The notes under the pieces: generated by a model
Told to the model about the DNA's origin: nothing
Database searches by the model: none
The model's input: the letters and a program-made list of their open reading frames with translations, nothing else
From: Desulfosporosinus youngiae DSM 17734
Lineage (GTDB): Bacteria; Bacillota; Desulfitobacteriia; Desulfitobacteriales; Desulfitobacteriaceae
Direction of reading: 5' to 3'
Assembly (NCBI RefSeq): GCF_000244895.1
Contig: NZ_CM001441.1
Coordinates: forward strand, 3,616,226 to 3,680,225
DNA length: 64,000 nt
In this document: one piece after another, positions 10,798 to 19,699 of the stretch
Layout: the number at the start of each line of letters is the position of its first letter
Numbering within the stretch: position 1 is the first letter of the stretch
Position numbers and translations under genes: made by a program

Positions 10798-10915
10798 TTT
10801 TCCTTCTCAAAAGTGAAGGTTAGACCGTTTCCAATCATAACCCCGTGAGCCCGTAAAGTTCAGACTCAGGTTCTGACAGCATGAGTTATCCTTTTAGCTG
10901 TCAGAACACGGAAAA
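10798..10915 (-). ncRNA. Structured leader RNA, candidate riboswitch (copy 2, upstream of the FecCD operon)
   Basis: Second copy of the leader described at 7210-7320. Here the first hairpin has an 11-bp stem (GTTCTGACAGC and complement) closing a loop with the same TAAAAGGA and CAT ends. The blocks ACGGGGTTA, GGAAACGGTC and CCTTCACTTTTGAGAAGG follow in the same order. No B12-box-like sequence is present, which argues against a cobalamin riboswitch. Confidence 0.6.
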
Positions 10916-10999
10916 GACCTATTATTTGTATTATTTTACGATATAAAGGTGGAAATTGTCTGTTCGATTTATAACCTGTCCTAAAATATTTGATGATCA

Positions 11000-11037
11000 G
11001 CAGGTCAAATTGTGCAACGTTGCATAATTCGACCTGC
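11000..11037. promoter_or_regulatory. Long inverted repeat upstream of the methyltransferase-MoxR operon
   Basis: A 38-base near-perfect inverted repeat with GCAGGTC/GACCTGC outer arms and the perfect 12-base centre TGCAACGTTGCA. No T run follows. It lies about 85 bases before the methyltransferase start, in a place fitting an operator; an RNA hairpin is the alternative. Confidence 0.5.
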
Positions 11038-11121
11038 CAACCCCCTGAAGGAGGATTTAAAAAGCCAAAAGCAGAACCTTACAAATTAAATATAAGAATT
11101 TGAACACGAGGGTGATTGCAA

Positions 11122-11814
11122 ATGAAGGAAGCACTTTTTGACCACGTCGCCGCACATTATGATTCCTGGTATGGTACAGAGCTTGGCTCCGTATCGGACC
11201 AAGTTGAACGTCATCTGGCTCAATCCATGTTTAAGGCACCGGGGCCCCGGGTTCTGGAGATCGGCTGCGGTACCGGACAATATACCGGCTGGCTTGTGCA
11301 GGAGGGATACGAAGTCACTGCTGTGGATATTTCCGCTGAAATGATGGCTCTGGCCCAAACGAAACTAGCGGCCCTTGCGGAAAACACCGCAAACGCTAAG
11401 CCTGTTCACTGGCGTCATGCGGATATTACAGAAATTCTGGATCAACTTGTATTCTATGATGGGATTTTTTCCATGACCGCCTTTGAATTCATACCGGAAC
11501 CGGAAAAGGTCCTGCAAAAACTTTTTAGTCATTTAAAACCCGGGGGCTGTATGGTGATCGGACTCATCGCCGGCAGGAGTGCTTGGAGTGAATACTATGC
11601 GGAGGCAGCCCGCAGCAATCCCGCTTCGGTCTTCGCCCGTGCTGCTCTTTACAGCAAAGAAGAAATAAGCTCCTGGCAAATCGGTGTACCTGCCGAAATC
11701 GGCGAATGTCTCTTCTTCCCGCCCAAGGTTCAAACAACAGCCGAAGCCCTGGCTATGGAGGAGAAAAAAGAAGGCAATCCTGGGTTTGTGGTGGCCAAGT
11801 GGGTAAAGGACTGA
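11122..11814 (+). CDS. Class I SAM-dependent methyltransferase
   Basis: About 231 residues with the SAM-binding motif I VLEIGCGTGQYT, an acidic motif II (VTAVDIS) and the post-motif region LKPGGCMVIG, as in UbiE/COQ5-like small-molecule methyltransferases. The ATG at 11122 has GAGGGTG seven bases upstream; a TTG at 11116 is also in frame. Its stop overlaps the next start by one base (TGATG), tying it to the repeat-protein, MoxR and VWA genes. The substrate is unknown; it may modify a partner protein or a small molecule. Confidence 0.85.
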   Translation: MKEALFDHVAAHYDSWYGTELGSVSDQVERHLAQSMFKAPGPRVLEIGCGTGQYTGWLVQEGYEVTAVDISAEMMALAQTKLAALAENTANAKPVHWRHADITEILDQLVFYDGIFSMTAFEFIPEPEKVLQKLFSHLKPGGCMVIGLIAGRSAWSEYYAEAARSNPASVFARAALYSKEEISSWQIGVPAEIGECLFFPPKVQTTAEALAMEEKKEGNPGFVVAKWVKD

Positions 11815-12617
11815 TGAAAACCTCAAAGCTTATGGAAATGATCAGGACTAACCCCAATGCCATAGCCTACATCCCTAATCCCTCGGATGAGCTAAAGTTA
11901 TTGGCTGTTCAACAAAATGGACTTACCTTAAAATATATAGAAAATCCAACTCCAGAGATGCAGAAATTAGCCCTGGACAATAATAGCCGGGCGATTCAAT
12001 TTATCAATAACCCTACCGAGGATATGATGACCAAAGCAATCAATGACAGCTGGGTTAACTTAGAGTATATTGAAAGCCCAACCGATCCGTTAATCAAATT
12101 GGCCATCAATCAAGCCGGCTGGGCTATCAAATATGTTCAGAATCCAAGTGAGGAATTGCAGTTATTAGCCGTACGAAAAAATTACGATTCCATTAAGTTT
12201 ATCCAGGAGCCTAGTGAGCGTGTCCAGGAAGAGGCTGTAAAAATCAGTTATGATGCCTTAAGATATATTAAGTCTCCAACCCCTCAAGCGGAGCTTCTGG
12301 CCATCAAGAAGAACGAGAGGGCTATTACCTTTATCAATAATTTAGATAAACCTAAAATCTTAGAATTTCTGAAAACCAATAGTTTAGTGATTAACTATGT
12401 TATGCAGAAACTATCTAACTCTGAATTAGAACAAGTTTTAAAGGAAGTCCTAGCCAGGGAAGATGTAGACGAAAACTATGTCCGGGATTTTTTAAATTGC
12501 AGTTATATCCATCAAAACAGCGGCCTTCTGCCCATGGACAAGGTCATGTTTATTTATAAATATGGAAGCAAAAAGGCGAAAAAAATAGCTGTTGATGAAA
12601 AGCTGAAGATGCTGTAG
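11814..12617 (+). CDS. 22-residue-repeat protein of unknown function
   Basis: 267 residues. Residues about 12-190 are eight tandem 22-residue repeats of the form [IL]x[YF]IxxP[TS]xxxxxxA[ILV], for example LKYIENPTPEMQKLALDNNS. This predicts an alpha-helical solenoid like that of DUF4116-type repeats. The C-terminal 75 residues are helical without repeats. No signal peptide or membrane helix. It is coupled to the methyltransferase and followed after 12 bases by a MoxR ATPase, so it may be the substrate-recognition or scaffold part of that system. I do not know a characterised homologue. Confidence 0.8.
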   Translation: MKTSKLMEMIRTNPNAIAYIPNPSDELKLLAVQQNGLTLKYIENPTPEMQKLALDNNSRAIQFINNPTEDMMTKAINDSWVNLEYIESPTDPLIKLAINQAGWAIKYVQNPSEELQLLAVRKNYDSIKFIQEPSERVQEEAVKISYDALRYIKSPTPQAELLAIKKNERAITFINNLDKPKILEFLKTNSLVINYVMQKLSNSELEQVLKEVLAREDVDENYVRDFLNCSYIHQNSGLLPMDKVMFIYKYGSKKAKKIAVDEKLKML

Positions 12618-12629
12618 GAGTGAGACATC

Positions 12630-13757
12630 ATGAATTTTACAGACACCTTAAAAAGTGTTGACTTAGTGCTATCCACAGGAGAAGTTCCTTTAATCGTTGG
12701 GGAAAGCGGCATCGGCAAAACAGCCTTAGCCAGAGAAATTGCTCAGGCAAATCATTGGAGTTTAATTGTTATAAATGGGAATCTCCTTAAAGAAGGGGAA
12801 ATCGGCGGTCTGCCCACCATAGAATCCTATTCAGGGGTTAACGGCAAAGCAGACCCGGTGGAAAAGAAGGCGACAGTCTATGCCGTCCATCATAAGCTGC
12901 GGGAAATCGATGAAGAAATAGCGCGGGGCAAAACCGTTCTTTTATTTATCGACGAAATCAACCGTTGTGAACATACCGTCCAGCAGGAACTGATGAATCT
13001 AATCTTAAATCGAGAAATCAATGGCTATAACCTGCCTGAAGGGGTAAAAATCTTAGCAGCCATGAATCCTTCCAATAAATACGGTTCGGATTTTGATTAC
13101 CAGGTGGTCGATATGGATGCCGCTCAAGAAAATAGATTTGTCTGGTTATTCATGGAGCCTGATTATCATCAGTGGATCACTTGGGCCATTGAGGCCGGAA
13201 TTGAGCAGAAGGTTATCGAGTTTATCTCTGTCTTCCCCGAATATTTGCATAAGATCAACGAAGATGATCTTAGAGCCACGCCCAGAAGCTATGAGCGAAT
13301 TTCCAGCAGTTATAAGGTCTATAAAGAGAACAACGATTCCATACCCAGATCCGTGTTTTTAAATGTTGTCCAAGGAAACGTCGGACGCTTAATAGCCGAA
13401 GAGTTTATGAGCTTTGTGGAATCCGATTATCGCCCGCTTATCTCTTATGAGGATGTTTTTTCAGGACATTTTCTGCCTGAATCCCTCAGAGAAAACGTAA
13501 AAAAGGAAAGTCATACCCGGCTTTATCTAGCCGCCAAAAATATTCTCAAACGCTTAGAAGCAGCTATCTTCAATGATCGTGATGATTCGGGTTTTTACGT
13601 GGACAGACTGATTGAGTTTTTAAACCTCTATCCCGTGGATTTAAAGATAGGAATCATGAAGGATATAAAAAACAGTTATCCTGAGGTTTACAAACCGGCC
13701 ATCGAAAATGAAGGGTTTATCGAATCCTATTTTGAATCTTATGGTTTAATCCGGTGA
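12630..13757 (+). CDS. MoxR-like AAA+ ATPase
   Basis: 375 residues with Walker A GESGIGKT (24-31), Walker B LLFIDEINR (D108, E109), a sensor-1-like ILAAMNPSN and an arginine-containing segment near QENRFVW. MoxR ATPases act as chaperones that remodel or activate a partner carrying a VWA domain; the next gene encodes one six bases downstream. A short SD-like GGAGTGAG precedes the ATG. Specific role unknown. Confidence 0.9.
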   Translation: MNFTDTLKSVDLVLSTGEVPLIVGESGIGKTALAREIAQANHWSLIVINGNLLKEGEIGGLPTIESYSGVNGKADPVEKKATVYAVHHKLREIDEEIARGKTVLLFIDEINRCEHTVQQELMNLILNREINGYNLPEGVKILAAMNPSNKYGSDFDYQVVDMDAAQENRFVWLFMEPDYHQWITWAIEAGIEQKVIEFISVFPEYLHKINEDDLRATPRSYERISSSYKVYKENNDSIPRSVFLNVVQGNVGRLIAEEFMSFVESDYRPLISYEDVFSGHFLPESLRENVKKESHTRLYLAAKNILKRLEAAIFNDRDDSGFYVDRLIEFLNLYPVDLKIGIMKDIKNSYPEVYKPAIENEGFIESYFESYGLIR

Positions 13758-13763
13758 TCAGCC

Positions 13764-15170
13764 ATGGAAACTTTTTTTGATAAGCAGGTTAAAAGGCTTT
13801 ACGAAAAAGCAGATAGTATTATCAATAATTTCTTCAACGCAAAGCGCAAAAATAGTCATGCCAAAATAACTATACCCCAAGAGTTTAAAGACGATTTTTT
13901 CAGCCTTGTTAATAAGGTTAATTTAAGCCTTATGGAAGACAAGGATAATTTCTATGGCTATTTTTTGCTGCAAATGGCCAGAGACATACGCTTTGACATC
14001 AGCAGCCCTACTGCCGTGAATTTTAAAGGGGCTAAATATGTTATCTATTTTAACCCTGTCATTTTTTTAAATCTTAATCTCAAGCAAATGGAAAGTACCA
14101 TTAAACACGAAATACTCCATATCTTATCCCTGCATTTAATCAGAGCCAGAGAATTTAAGGCCGCCTACAGCACCTTAGCCATTAATCTGGCCATGAACAT
14201 CGTCGTCAATACCTATTTAGATCATCTCCCCCCCTATTCGGTTACCTTAGAATGGGTCAATTTAACTTATTCGTTGGACCTCCTGCCCTTTAAACCCTTT
14301 GAATATTATGTGGAAGAGATTCAAGCTGCCCTGGACTTGCTGGAAGCGGATGAGGATGAGGATGCTGCACCTGATCGCGCTCAGGACGAAACAATAGAAA
14401 CGGAGTATCATCCTGAAAAAACTCATGACCTTTGGGCAGACTCCAGGGATATGGATGACAAAACCCTTCAGGAATTTACGGAGAAGTTTATTGCTGATGC
14501 CCAAAAAGGCAGCATTCCCAATTACTTAGCAAGCATGATCTCATCCCTGAAAAACAGCAAAAGTGAATTGCCCTGGAATTTATATCTTAAGCGGCTGATG
14601 GGAACGGTTGAAAGCAATCAAAAGAAGACGATGACCAGACGAAACAGAAGACAGCCCGAGCGATTAGATATAAGAGGTCAACTTAGGAGTCATAAAGCCA
14701 AAATCCTTGTTGCCCTGGATATCAGCGGCAGCATCAGTGATCAGGAGTTTAATCAAGCCGTTAAAGAAGTCCTGGATATCGTTAGAAATTATAATCAGGA
14801 AATTACGCTGATCGAATGTGACAGTGAAATCCGGCGGGTGTATAAGGTCAGATCGGTGAAGGATATTAAAGATCGAATCAATATCAGAGGGGGCACCCGA
14901 TTTACCCCGGTTTTTGAATATGCCAATCAGCATAAGGTTAATTTGTTAATCTATTTTACGGACGGCAAAGGTGAAGAAAAGCTTCTGACAATACCCAAGG
15001 GGTATAAAACCTTATGGGTTATTTCCGGGCAAGGAGATAAGCTTTCCTTGAAAGATGCCTATGGAGCCGTTAAAAGACTCAAGAAGATTGAACTAAAAGA
15101 CGACTCCTTAACGATGAGCGATGTTAAACGAGAGGGATTTTCAATGAATGACCAGGAAAGCCTGAATTGA
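13764..15170 (+). CDS. VWA-domain putative metallopeptidase (DUF2201-like)
   Basis: 468 residues. The N-terminal part holds HEILHILSLH (115-124), a zinc-protease-like HExxH with a further His. An acidic linker (about 195-225) leads to a VWA domain with the MIDAS motif DISGS (319-323), a downstream GGTRF block and FTDGKGE. This is the DUF2201 arrangement, usually encoded beside a MoxR ATPase as here. A likely picture is a cytosolic ATPase-VWA pair in which the repeat protein brings the target. Whether the peptidase site is active is not known. It ends 23 bases from the convergent kinase gene. Confidence 0.85.
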   Translation: METFFDKQVKRLYEKADSIINNFFNAKRKNSHAKITIPQEFKDDFFSLVNKVNLSLMEDKDNFYGYFLLQMARDIRFDISSPTAVNFKGAKYVIYFNPVIFLNLNLKQMESTIKHEILHILSLHLIRAREFKAAYSTLAINLAMNIVVNTYLDHLPPYSVTLEWVNLTYSLDLLPFKPFEYYVEEIQAALDLLEADEDEDAAPDRAQDETIETEYHPEKTHDLWADSRDMDDKTLQEFTEKFIADAQKGSIPNYLASMISSLKNSKSELPWNLYLKRLMGTVESNQKKTMTRRNRRQPERLDIRGQLRSHKAKILVALDISGSISDQEFNQAVKEVLDIVRNYNQEITLIECDSEIRRVYKVRSVKDIKDRINIRGGTRFTPVFEYANQHKVNLLIYFTDGKGEEKLLTIPKGYKTLWVISGQGDKLSLKDAYGAVKRLKKIELKDDSLTMSDVKREGFSMNDQESLN

Positions 15171-15193
15171 AAAACATTAGCGACCTCTCTGGA

Positions 15194-16468
15194 TTACACT
15201 GTGGCCGGCTGTATGTTAAATGTAACACAGACATTCGTACCCCAATGACCGCTTTCAATGGTTAACGACGCATTATGGCGGATCACGATACTGTTGCATA
15301 TTGCCAGCCCTAAGCCAATTCCAGTGTCCTTGGTTGTCAAAAACGGGGTTCCCAATTGGTTGATAATATCCGACTGTATGCCTGATCCATTATCTCTGAT
15401 TATTAATGATAAACTATTAATCCACCGGCAAGTCTCAATAGTGACCTTGCCTCCTTTGTCGAGGGCCTCTAAGGCATTGTTGACGAGGTTCTTTATTAAC
15501 TTTTGTATCTCAAATTCATCTAAACATATCTCCGGGAGCTCTTCCAGTTGGATGTCCAATGTTTTTCCCTGAGACCTTGCTAAAGTTTGCAAGGCTGGAG
15601 ACATTGCCAAGAGAATTTGATTCAAATTCTTTATTTCCAAATTCAGACTTCTGTTTGGATCAACCAAGATCAATTCACTGATAACGAAATCAGCTGAGTT
15701 TAGTTCTTTAAGCATAAAGCCGGCATTTTTCAAAAATCGTTCCGGAGTAATCATGCCATCCGCCGCAAGTTGAAGAAATCCATGCACACCTGTTATGGAG
15801 TTTCTAATTTCATGAGCGAGACCTGCGGCAACCTTGCCGATAACCTTAATGCTTTCATTCTTTAAAGCCTCCCGCTCCCCTTGCCTGCGTCGGGATATAT
15901 CCTGAACAAAACTTAATAATAAGGTTTCAAATCGAAAGGCTCGTACTTCTACGGGAAAACGCTCTCCGTTCTTCCGGAGATGATCCGTTTCGAAGGTAAT
16001 TCCTTTGTGATAAGCTTCATGCATTTGCCGCCTGATTAAATGTCTGCAATCTGCTGCCCTTAAATCATGGACTCTCATGGTATTTAACTCTGCGCGGGTG
16101 TAACCATAGGCTTCTAATGCCGCTTTATTCCCTTCAAGGATATTTCCCTGTAAATCAATTAATAAAAAGATATCCGGTGAATTTTCAAAAAGCAGGCGAT
16201 ACTTTTGGAGCGTATTCCGCCTCCTTGCTCCCTCAAACATAATACAGCCTTGATTGATAGCATTCGGGTACGCCCTGCAGTCTTCCTGGCAGGTTGTCGT
16301 TTTTCTCAGGAAGCTTCTTCTGTTGACATCTGAACTTTTATTGACCTGGATTAACGCTAAACGTGGCTTAGAAAGGCAACATGTACTAAAGGGGATTTCA
16401 TTCTTCCAACCATCGGACATGGTATTTTCCAGAACATTTCCTTTGCATTCTTCTCCCACAATAATCAT
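15194..16468 (-). CDS. PAS-domain sensor histidine kinase with a cysteine-rich N-terminus
   Basis: 424 residues, no membrane segment. The N-terminus has six cysteines before the PAS domain (8, 30, 31, 60, 64, 75; TTTCQEDCRAYPNA), followed by a PAS domain (about 90-195), the H-box GLAHEIRN (H219), the N-box NLVNNALEAL, G1 DNGSGI and G2 TGIGLGLA. It resembles soluble Kin-type kinases of Clostridia. The cysteine cluster could bind a metal or iron-sulphur centre. No response regulator is adjacent. The start is uncertain: the first ATG has little spacing from AAAGGG, and 16420 is an alternative. Confidence 0.85.
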   Translation of the reverse strand: MIIVGEECKGNVLENTMSDGWKNEIPFSTCCLSKPRLALIQVNKSSDVNRRSFLRKTTTCQEDCRAYPNAINQGCIMFEGARRRNTLQKYRLLFENSPDIFLLIDLQGNILEGNKAALEAYGYTRAELNTMRVHDLRAADCRHLIRRQMHEAYHKGITFETDHLRKNGERFPVEVRAFRFETLLLSFVQDISRRRQGEREALKNESIKVIGKVAAGLAHEIRNSITGVHGFLQLAADGMITPERFLKNAGFMLKELNSADFVISELILVDPNRSLNLEIKNLNQILLAMSPALQTLARSQGKTLDIQLEELPEICLDEFEIQKLIKNLVNNALEALDKGGKVTIETCRWINSLSLIIRDNGSGIQSDIINQLGTPFLTTKDTGIGLGLAICNSIVIRHNASLTIESGHWGTNVCVTFNIQPATV

Positions 16469-16643
16469 CCCTTTCTTTACTCGATTGAAAATCCTGTCAT
16501 TTCCTGAATGTTTTTAATGATTGTACTTTTTTGAATTAATTATAAAATTGTCTTGTATATTACTTTCAACATATGATGCAAAATCCCTCTAACTTTTTAC
16601 ATTTTTTTTCTTTTATATCACACTTTGTAATTTTTATATCTAC

Positions 16644-16683
16644 ACCAACTAAAAAGCACCGGCAATTCTCTGCATGCCAGTGC
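16644..16683 (-). terminator. Terminator of the EamA transporter gene
   Basis: Ten-base arms (AGCACTGGCA / TGCCGGTGCT, one mismatch) and, on the minus strand, a following TTTTTAG. It lies 60 bases beyond the transporter stop codon. Confidence 0.65.
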
Positions 16684-16743
16684 TCTCTTTATTCAGATTC
16701 TTCTAAATTGATCCCCTTAATCTGCTCACTTGTTAACTCCATT

Positions 16744-17646
16744 TTAACTGATTGAAGCTTTCCTGATTCTATCTTTTTTACGCAACCCTGCCAAAGACGC
16801 GATAACCAATCCGGCAAAAACTAAAATCATCCCGACCTGGGAAACGAGGGATAACTTTTCTTTCAGCAGAAATAACCCCAGAGCAGCTGCAGTAACCGGT
16901 TCCGCAAGGGTCAACGTAACTGCCTTAGGGAATGATATTTTTGCCAAACCATGAGAAAATAAAACATAAGCAAGGGCAGTAGCAACCAATCCTAAATGTA
17001 GGGCAACGCTGATACCTTGAATGGTCTTCAGCCAATCCAGATTGTAAAATAACAGAACCGGAGAAAGGAATAATGCACCAATGGAAAACACAACCCCGGT
17101 CACAGCTTCAGGGGGGTGAGACTTCAATAGTTCCTTGCTGACGGCGGCATAAAGTGCATAAGAAGCACCGGCCCCCAAGGCAAGAACAACACCAATGGAG
17201 TTCACTTCCAATTTCTTGCCGCCTGTAATCAATAAAACACATCCAATTACAGAGAGCAGGGTGGCTGCAGCCCATTTCAGTCCAGGATTTTCCCGGCGGA
17301 AAATCATAGAAATCAAGCCGGCGAACACCGGCGCGCTGCCGATGGCCACCACCGTTCCCACAGCTACTCCTGTTTTCAAAACCCCGGCAAAAAAGAAAAG
17401 CTGATAGGCAGACATACATCCGGCAGCAAAAAATGTATTCCACTTCTGCCATAGTGTTTTTCCTTTCAAAGCTCCCCGCCGCCAGGCAAAAATTAAAAGA
17501 GCCGCTCCGCCTACCGCCAGGCGTACAGATCCTACGGATAATGGCGAAGCGCCGGGTGGGGCGAAAGACTGGGCTGTGCCTGTTGTTCCCCATAGCATCG
17601 CCGCTGCCAGTACCAGTATCGAAAAAAAAGTCTCATTTTGTTTCAT
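16744..17646 (-). CDS. EamA/DMT-family transporter
   Basis: 300 residues, ten predicted membrane helices in two EamA repeats (about 10-140 and 150-290), with the typical AAMLWGTTGTAQ start and a GLVIASLAGLRKK end. The family exports metabolites such as amino acids; the substrate is unknown. The start at 17646 is chosen because AAGGAG is six bases upstream, not the open-frame ATG at 17673. An AraC-type regulator lies 90 bases upstream on the same strand and probably controls it. Confidence 0.88.
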   Translation of the reverse strand: MKQNETFFSILVLAAAMLWGTTGTAQSFAPPGASPLSVGSVRLAVGGAALLIFAWRRGALKGKTLWQKWNTFFAAGCMSAYQLFFFAGVLKTGVAVGTVVAIGSAPVFAGLISMIFRRENPGLKWAAATLLSVIGCVLLITGGKKLEVNSIGVVLALGAGASYALYAAVSKELLKSHPPEAVTGVVFSIGALFLSPVLLFYNLDWLKTIQGISVALHLGLVATALAYVLFSHGLAKISFPKAVTLTLAEPVTAAALGLFLLKEKLSLVSQVGMILVFAGLVIASLAGLRKKDRIRKASIS

Positions 17647-17737
17647 TTTGTTCTCCTTTAGGGTATTCAGCAATTCTTGTCTGTAACCATAATAAAACCT
17701 AAGGAGATCGTTGTTTTTACCGGAATTAGGATATAAT

Positions 17738-18457
17738 TTAGCTCTTCTTCATATTGTTCCGCCTGAATTCTGCCGGAGTAATGCCTTCGATATCTTTAAA
17801 AATCCTGTTTAGTGAAGATTGATGGGCATATCCCACTTCCCAGGCAATCTGTAAAATATTAAGATTTGTCCCGAGAAGGAGTTGTTTTGACCTCTCAATT
17901 CTCGTTTTTTTCAGGAATTCCATCGGAGTACACTGCATAAGGCCTTTAAACCAGGAACAAAAGTAGCTAACAGTATAATGTTCTAAGGCGGCGAGCTTCT
18001 CCAAGCTTATATCTTCGTTATAGTGCTGCTGAATATATTTGGCCGAATCCGGAATCTTATTCACTGTTAAGATGGGATAAAAATAATGGAAGAGAGAACT
18101 GATCCTTGATGGTTCGAGGGTATTATCAGCTTCACTTAGCAGAAGGAATCTGATTGCTTTCCATTTTTCATCCATTTCATAGTTTCTTCCCCCTGGAAAT
18201 CTGTCCAGTTCCCCCAATTGAAACATAAATTGGGGAATATCTAAGACAAGAAATTTATTACGATCTTTTGCCCAGAAGGTGTGCCGGCAGGAAGGGGGAA
18301 GCAAAAACAGATGAGCTTCATCCAACTTTAATTCCTTTGCGTCGGTCTTGATATTTAATGCCCCATGAAGCGGCATGATTAACTGAACAAATTTGTGATC
18401 ATGGGTTTGCATGGCATCCGCATAAGTCCTGCTTTCACAAATTATTTTATTATCCAC
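17738..18457 (-). CDS. AraC-family transcription regulator
   Basis: 239 residues: an N-terminal cupin-like sensor (about 10-130, with THDHKFVQLIMPLHG) and a C-terminal double helix-turn-helix (about 140-237, SYFCSWFKGLMQCTPMEFLK and HQSSLNRIFKDIEGITPAEF). It presumably binds a small effector and regulates the EamA exporter next to it. Confidence 0.88.
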   Translation of the reverse strand: MDNKIICESRTYADAMQTHDHKFVQLIMPLHGALNIKTDAKELKLDEAHLFLLPPSCRHTFWAKDRNKFLVLDIPQFMFQLGELDRFPGGRNYEMDEKWKAIRFLLLSEADNTLEPSRISSLFHYFYPILTVNKIPDSAKYIQQHYNEDISLEKLAALEHYTVSYFCSWFKGLMQCTPMEFLKKTRIERSKQLLLGTNLNILQIAWEVGYAHQSSLNRIFKDIEGITPAEFRRNNMKKS

Positions 18458-18629
18458 AACTGCCTCACCTTTCTTATAAGTATTGAAGTAACTTACTCAT
18501 ATAATATCAGTTTAACACCATACTTTAACATTCATATAAATAATTTATCCGAGGGGATTTTTATACCAATGTAACAATCAACAGTCTTTCCTTCTCCTCC
18601 ACACAGGAAAGTTAAGGATATTTCTTTTC

Positions 18630-18657
18630 TTGACACTTCGCGCCATTTTGATAATCT
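18630..18657 (+). promoter_or_regulatory. Sigma-A promoter of the diguanylate cyclase gene
   Basis: TTGACA at 18630-18635, a 16-base spacer and TAATCT at 18652-18657, 36 bases before the start codon. Confidence 0.6.
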
Positions 18658-18693
18658 TTAATTATCGAATATGCTGAATTAGGGGAGGCCTTT

Positions 18694-19545
18694 ATGAACA
18701 ACAATTCCATTCCAACTGAGATCGTGGATACTATCCTTGCCGAATTAAATATTGGTTTAACTCTGGTTGACAATACCGGAAAAATTATTTATTTCAATCA
18801 ATTGGCCGGCGAATTGCTTGGGTGGAACTATAACCTCCCTGATAACAACATTCTCTCCTGTCATAAAAAAGAAACTCAGCACAAAGTCCTTGAGAAACTC
18901 AATCAATTTACCAATATGGAATGGCACAGAGTGATTAGAACTCCCCACAAGTTTATCGAAAATACCTATTCCCCCATCAATATTCCGGATAGATTCGCCG
19001 GAGCAATGATTATCACCAAGGATGTCACAGAAAGAGAGCAAAGCCTGGAACGATTAAAGAAAAATTCCGAGACCGATCTCCTCACAGGACTATATAACCG
19101 CAATCTCTTCCAGGATATTATTCAGAGCTATATCAGGGACTCCAAGCCCTACGGACTTATTATGCTTGATGTTAATGGCCTGAAGTATATTAATGACCAT
19201 TTTGGCCATGAAGAAGGTGACCGAATCATCAGGGAAGCTGCAGCCGCGATCCGAGACAGTGTCAGGGACACCGATTTCGTCTTCCGTTTTGGCGGTGATG
19301 AGTTTCTGATTCTCACCTCTTATCAGGAATCCGTTCTAAAAATGATCGAAAACAGAATCAAGGACAAAAATAAGCTTCCCACCAGGAACAGCCCCGCGGT
19401 ATTAAACTTAAGCCTGGGCTATGCTACTTCCTGTGAAGAAAAGAAGATGGAAGCTGTTTTGTCTTTGGCCGACCAACGAATGTACCAAGATAAGCAAGCC
19501 TTCTATTTGGGTGAAGGGAAGTACTTTAAGCAATCCGTATCGTAA
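18694..19545 (+). CDS. PAS-GGDEF diguanylate cyclase
   Basis: 283 residues. Residues 10-115 form a PAS domain of the kind fused to DUF438/PAS_10 proteins (with LSCHKKETQHKVLEK), followed by a GGDEF domain with intact FGGDEF (G200-F204). The inhibitory I-site RDTD (191-194) is exactly five residues before it. The enzyme should therefore make cyclic di-GMP and be product-inhibited. GGGGAGG precedes the ATG. No membrane segment; the PAS ligand is unknown. Confidence 0.92.
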   Translation: MNNNSIPTEIVDTILAELNIGLTLVDNTGKIIYFNQLAGELLGWNYNLPDNNILSCHKKETQHKVLEKLNQFTNMEWHRVIRTPHKFIENTYSPINIPDRFAGAMIITKDVTEREQSLERLKKNSETDLLTGLYNRNLFQDIIQSYIRDSKPYGLIMLDVNGLKYINDHFGHEEGDRIIREAAAAIRDSVRDTDFVFRFGGDEFLILTSYQESVLKMIENRIKDKNKLPTRNSPAVLNLSLGYATSCEEKKMEAVLSLADQRMYQDKQAFYLGEGKYFKQSVS

Positions 19546-19578
19546 AATCAAATTCTTGTGCCGACATTTTGCAAAATA

Positions 19579-19622
19579 ATAAGGGCATGAATCCACTCCC
19601 TGACTTGGATTCATGCCCTTAT
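19579..19622. terminator. Terminator-like hairpin after the GGDEF gene
   Basis: A perfect inverted repeat of about 17 bp (AAGGGCATGAATCCA and complement) with a 10-base loop, 34 bases after the stop. A closely related hairpin occurs at 59373-59415, so this is probably a dispersed element as well as a terminator. The gap from 19700 to 19998 shows only a possible promoter (TTGATC at 19858, TATATC at 19881). Confidence 0.65.
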
Positions 19623-19669
19623 CCCTATTTCGGATGACATTTGCCTTAACTTCATAAATGTTTTGAATC

Positions 19670-19699
19670 AGCCCCGGTGTAAGGATAGCCTCCGGGGCT
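19670..19699. repeat. GC-rich inverted repeat
   Basis: AGCCCCGG and its complement separated by 14 bases, in the gap before the DUF3231 gene. No T run follows, so its role is unclear. Confidence 0.5.

Noticed and set aside
10798-10915. Cobalamin riboswitch before the FecCD operon
   Set aside because: No B12 box or the usual core sequences; the leader instead matches the copy at 7210-7320.
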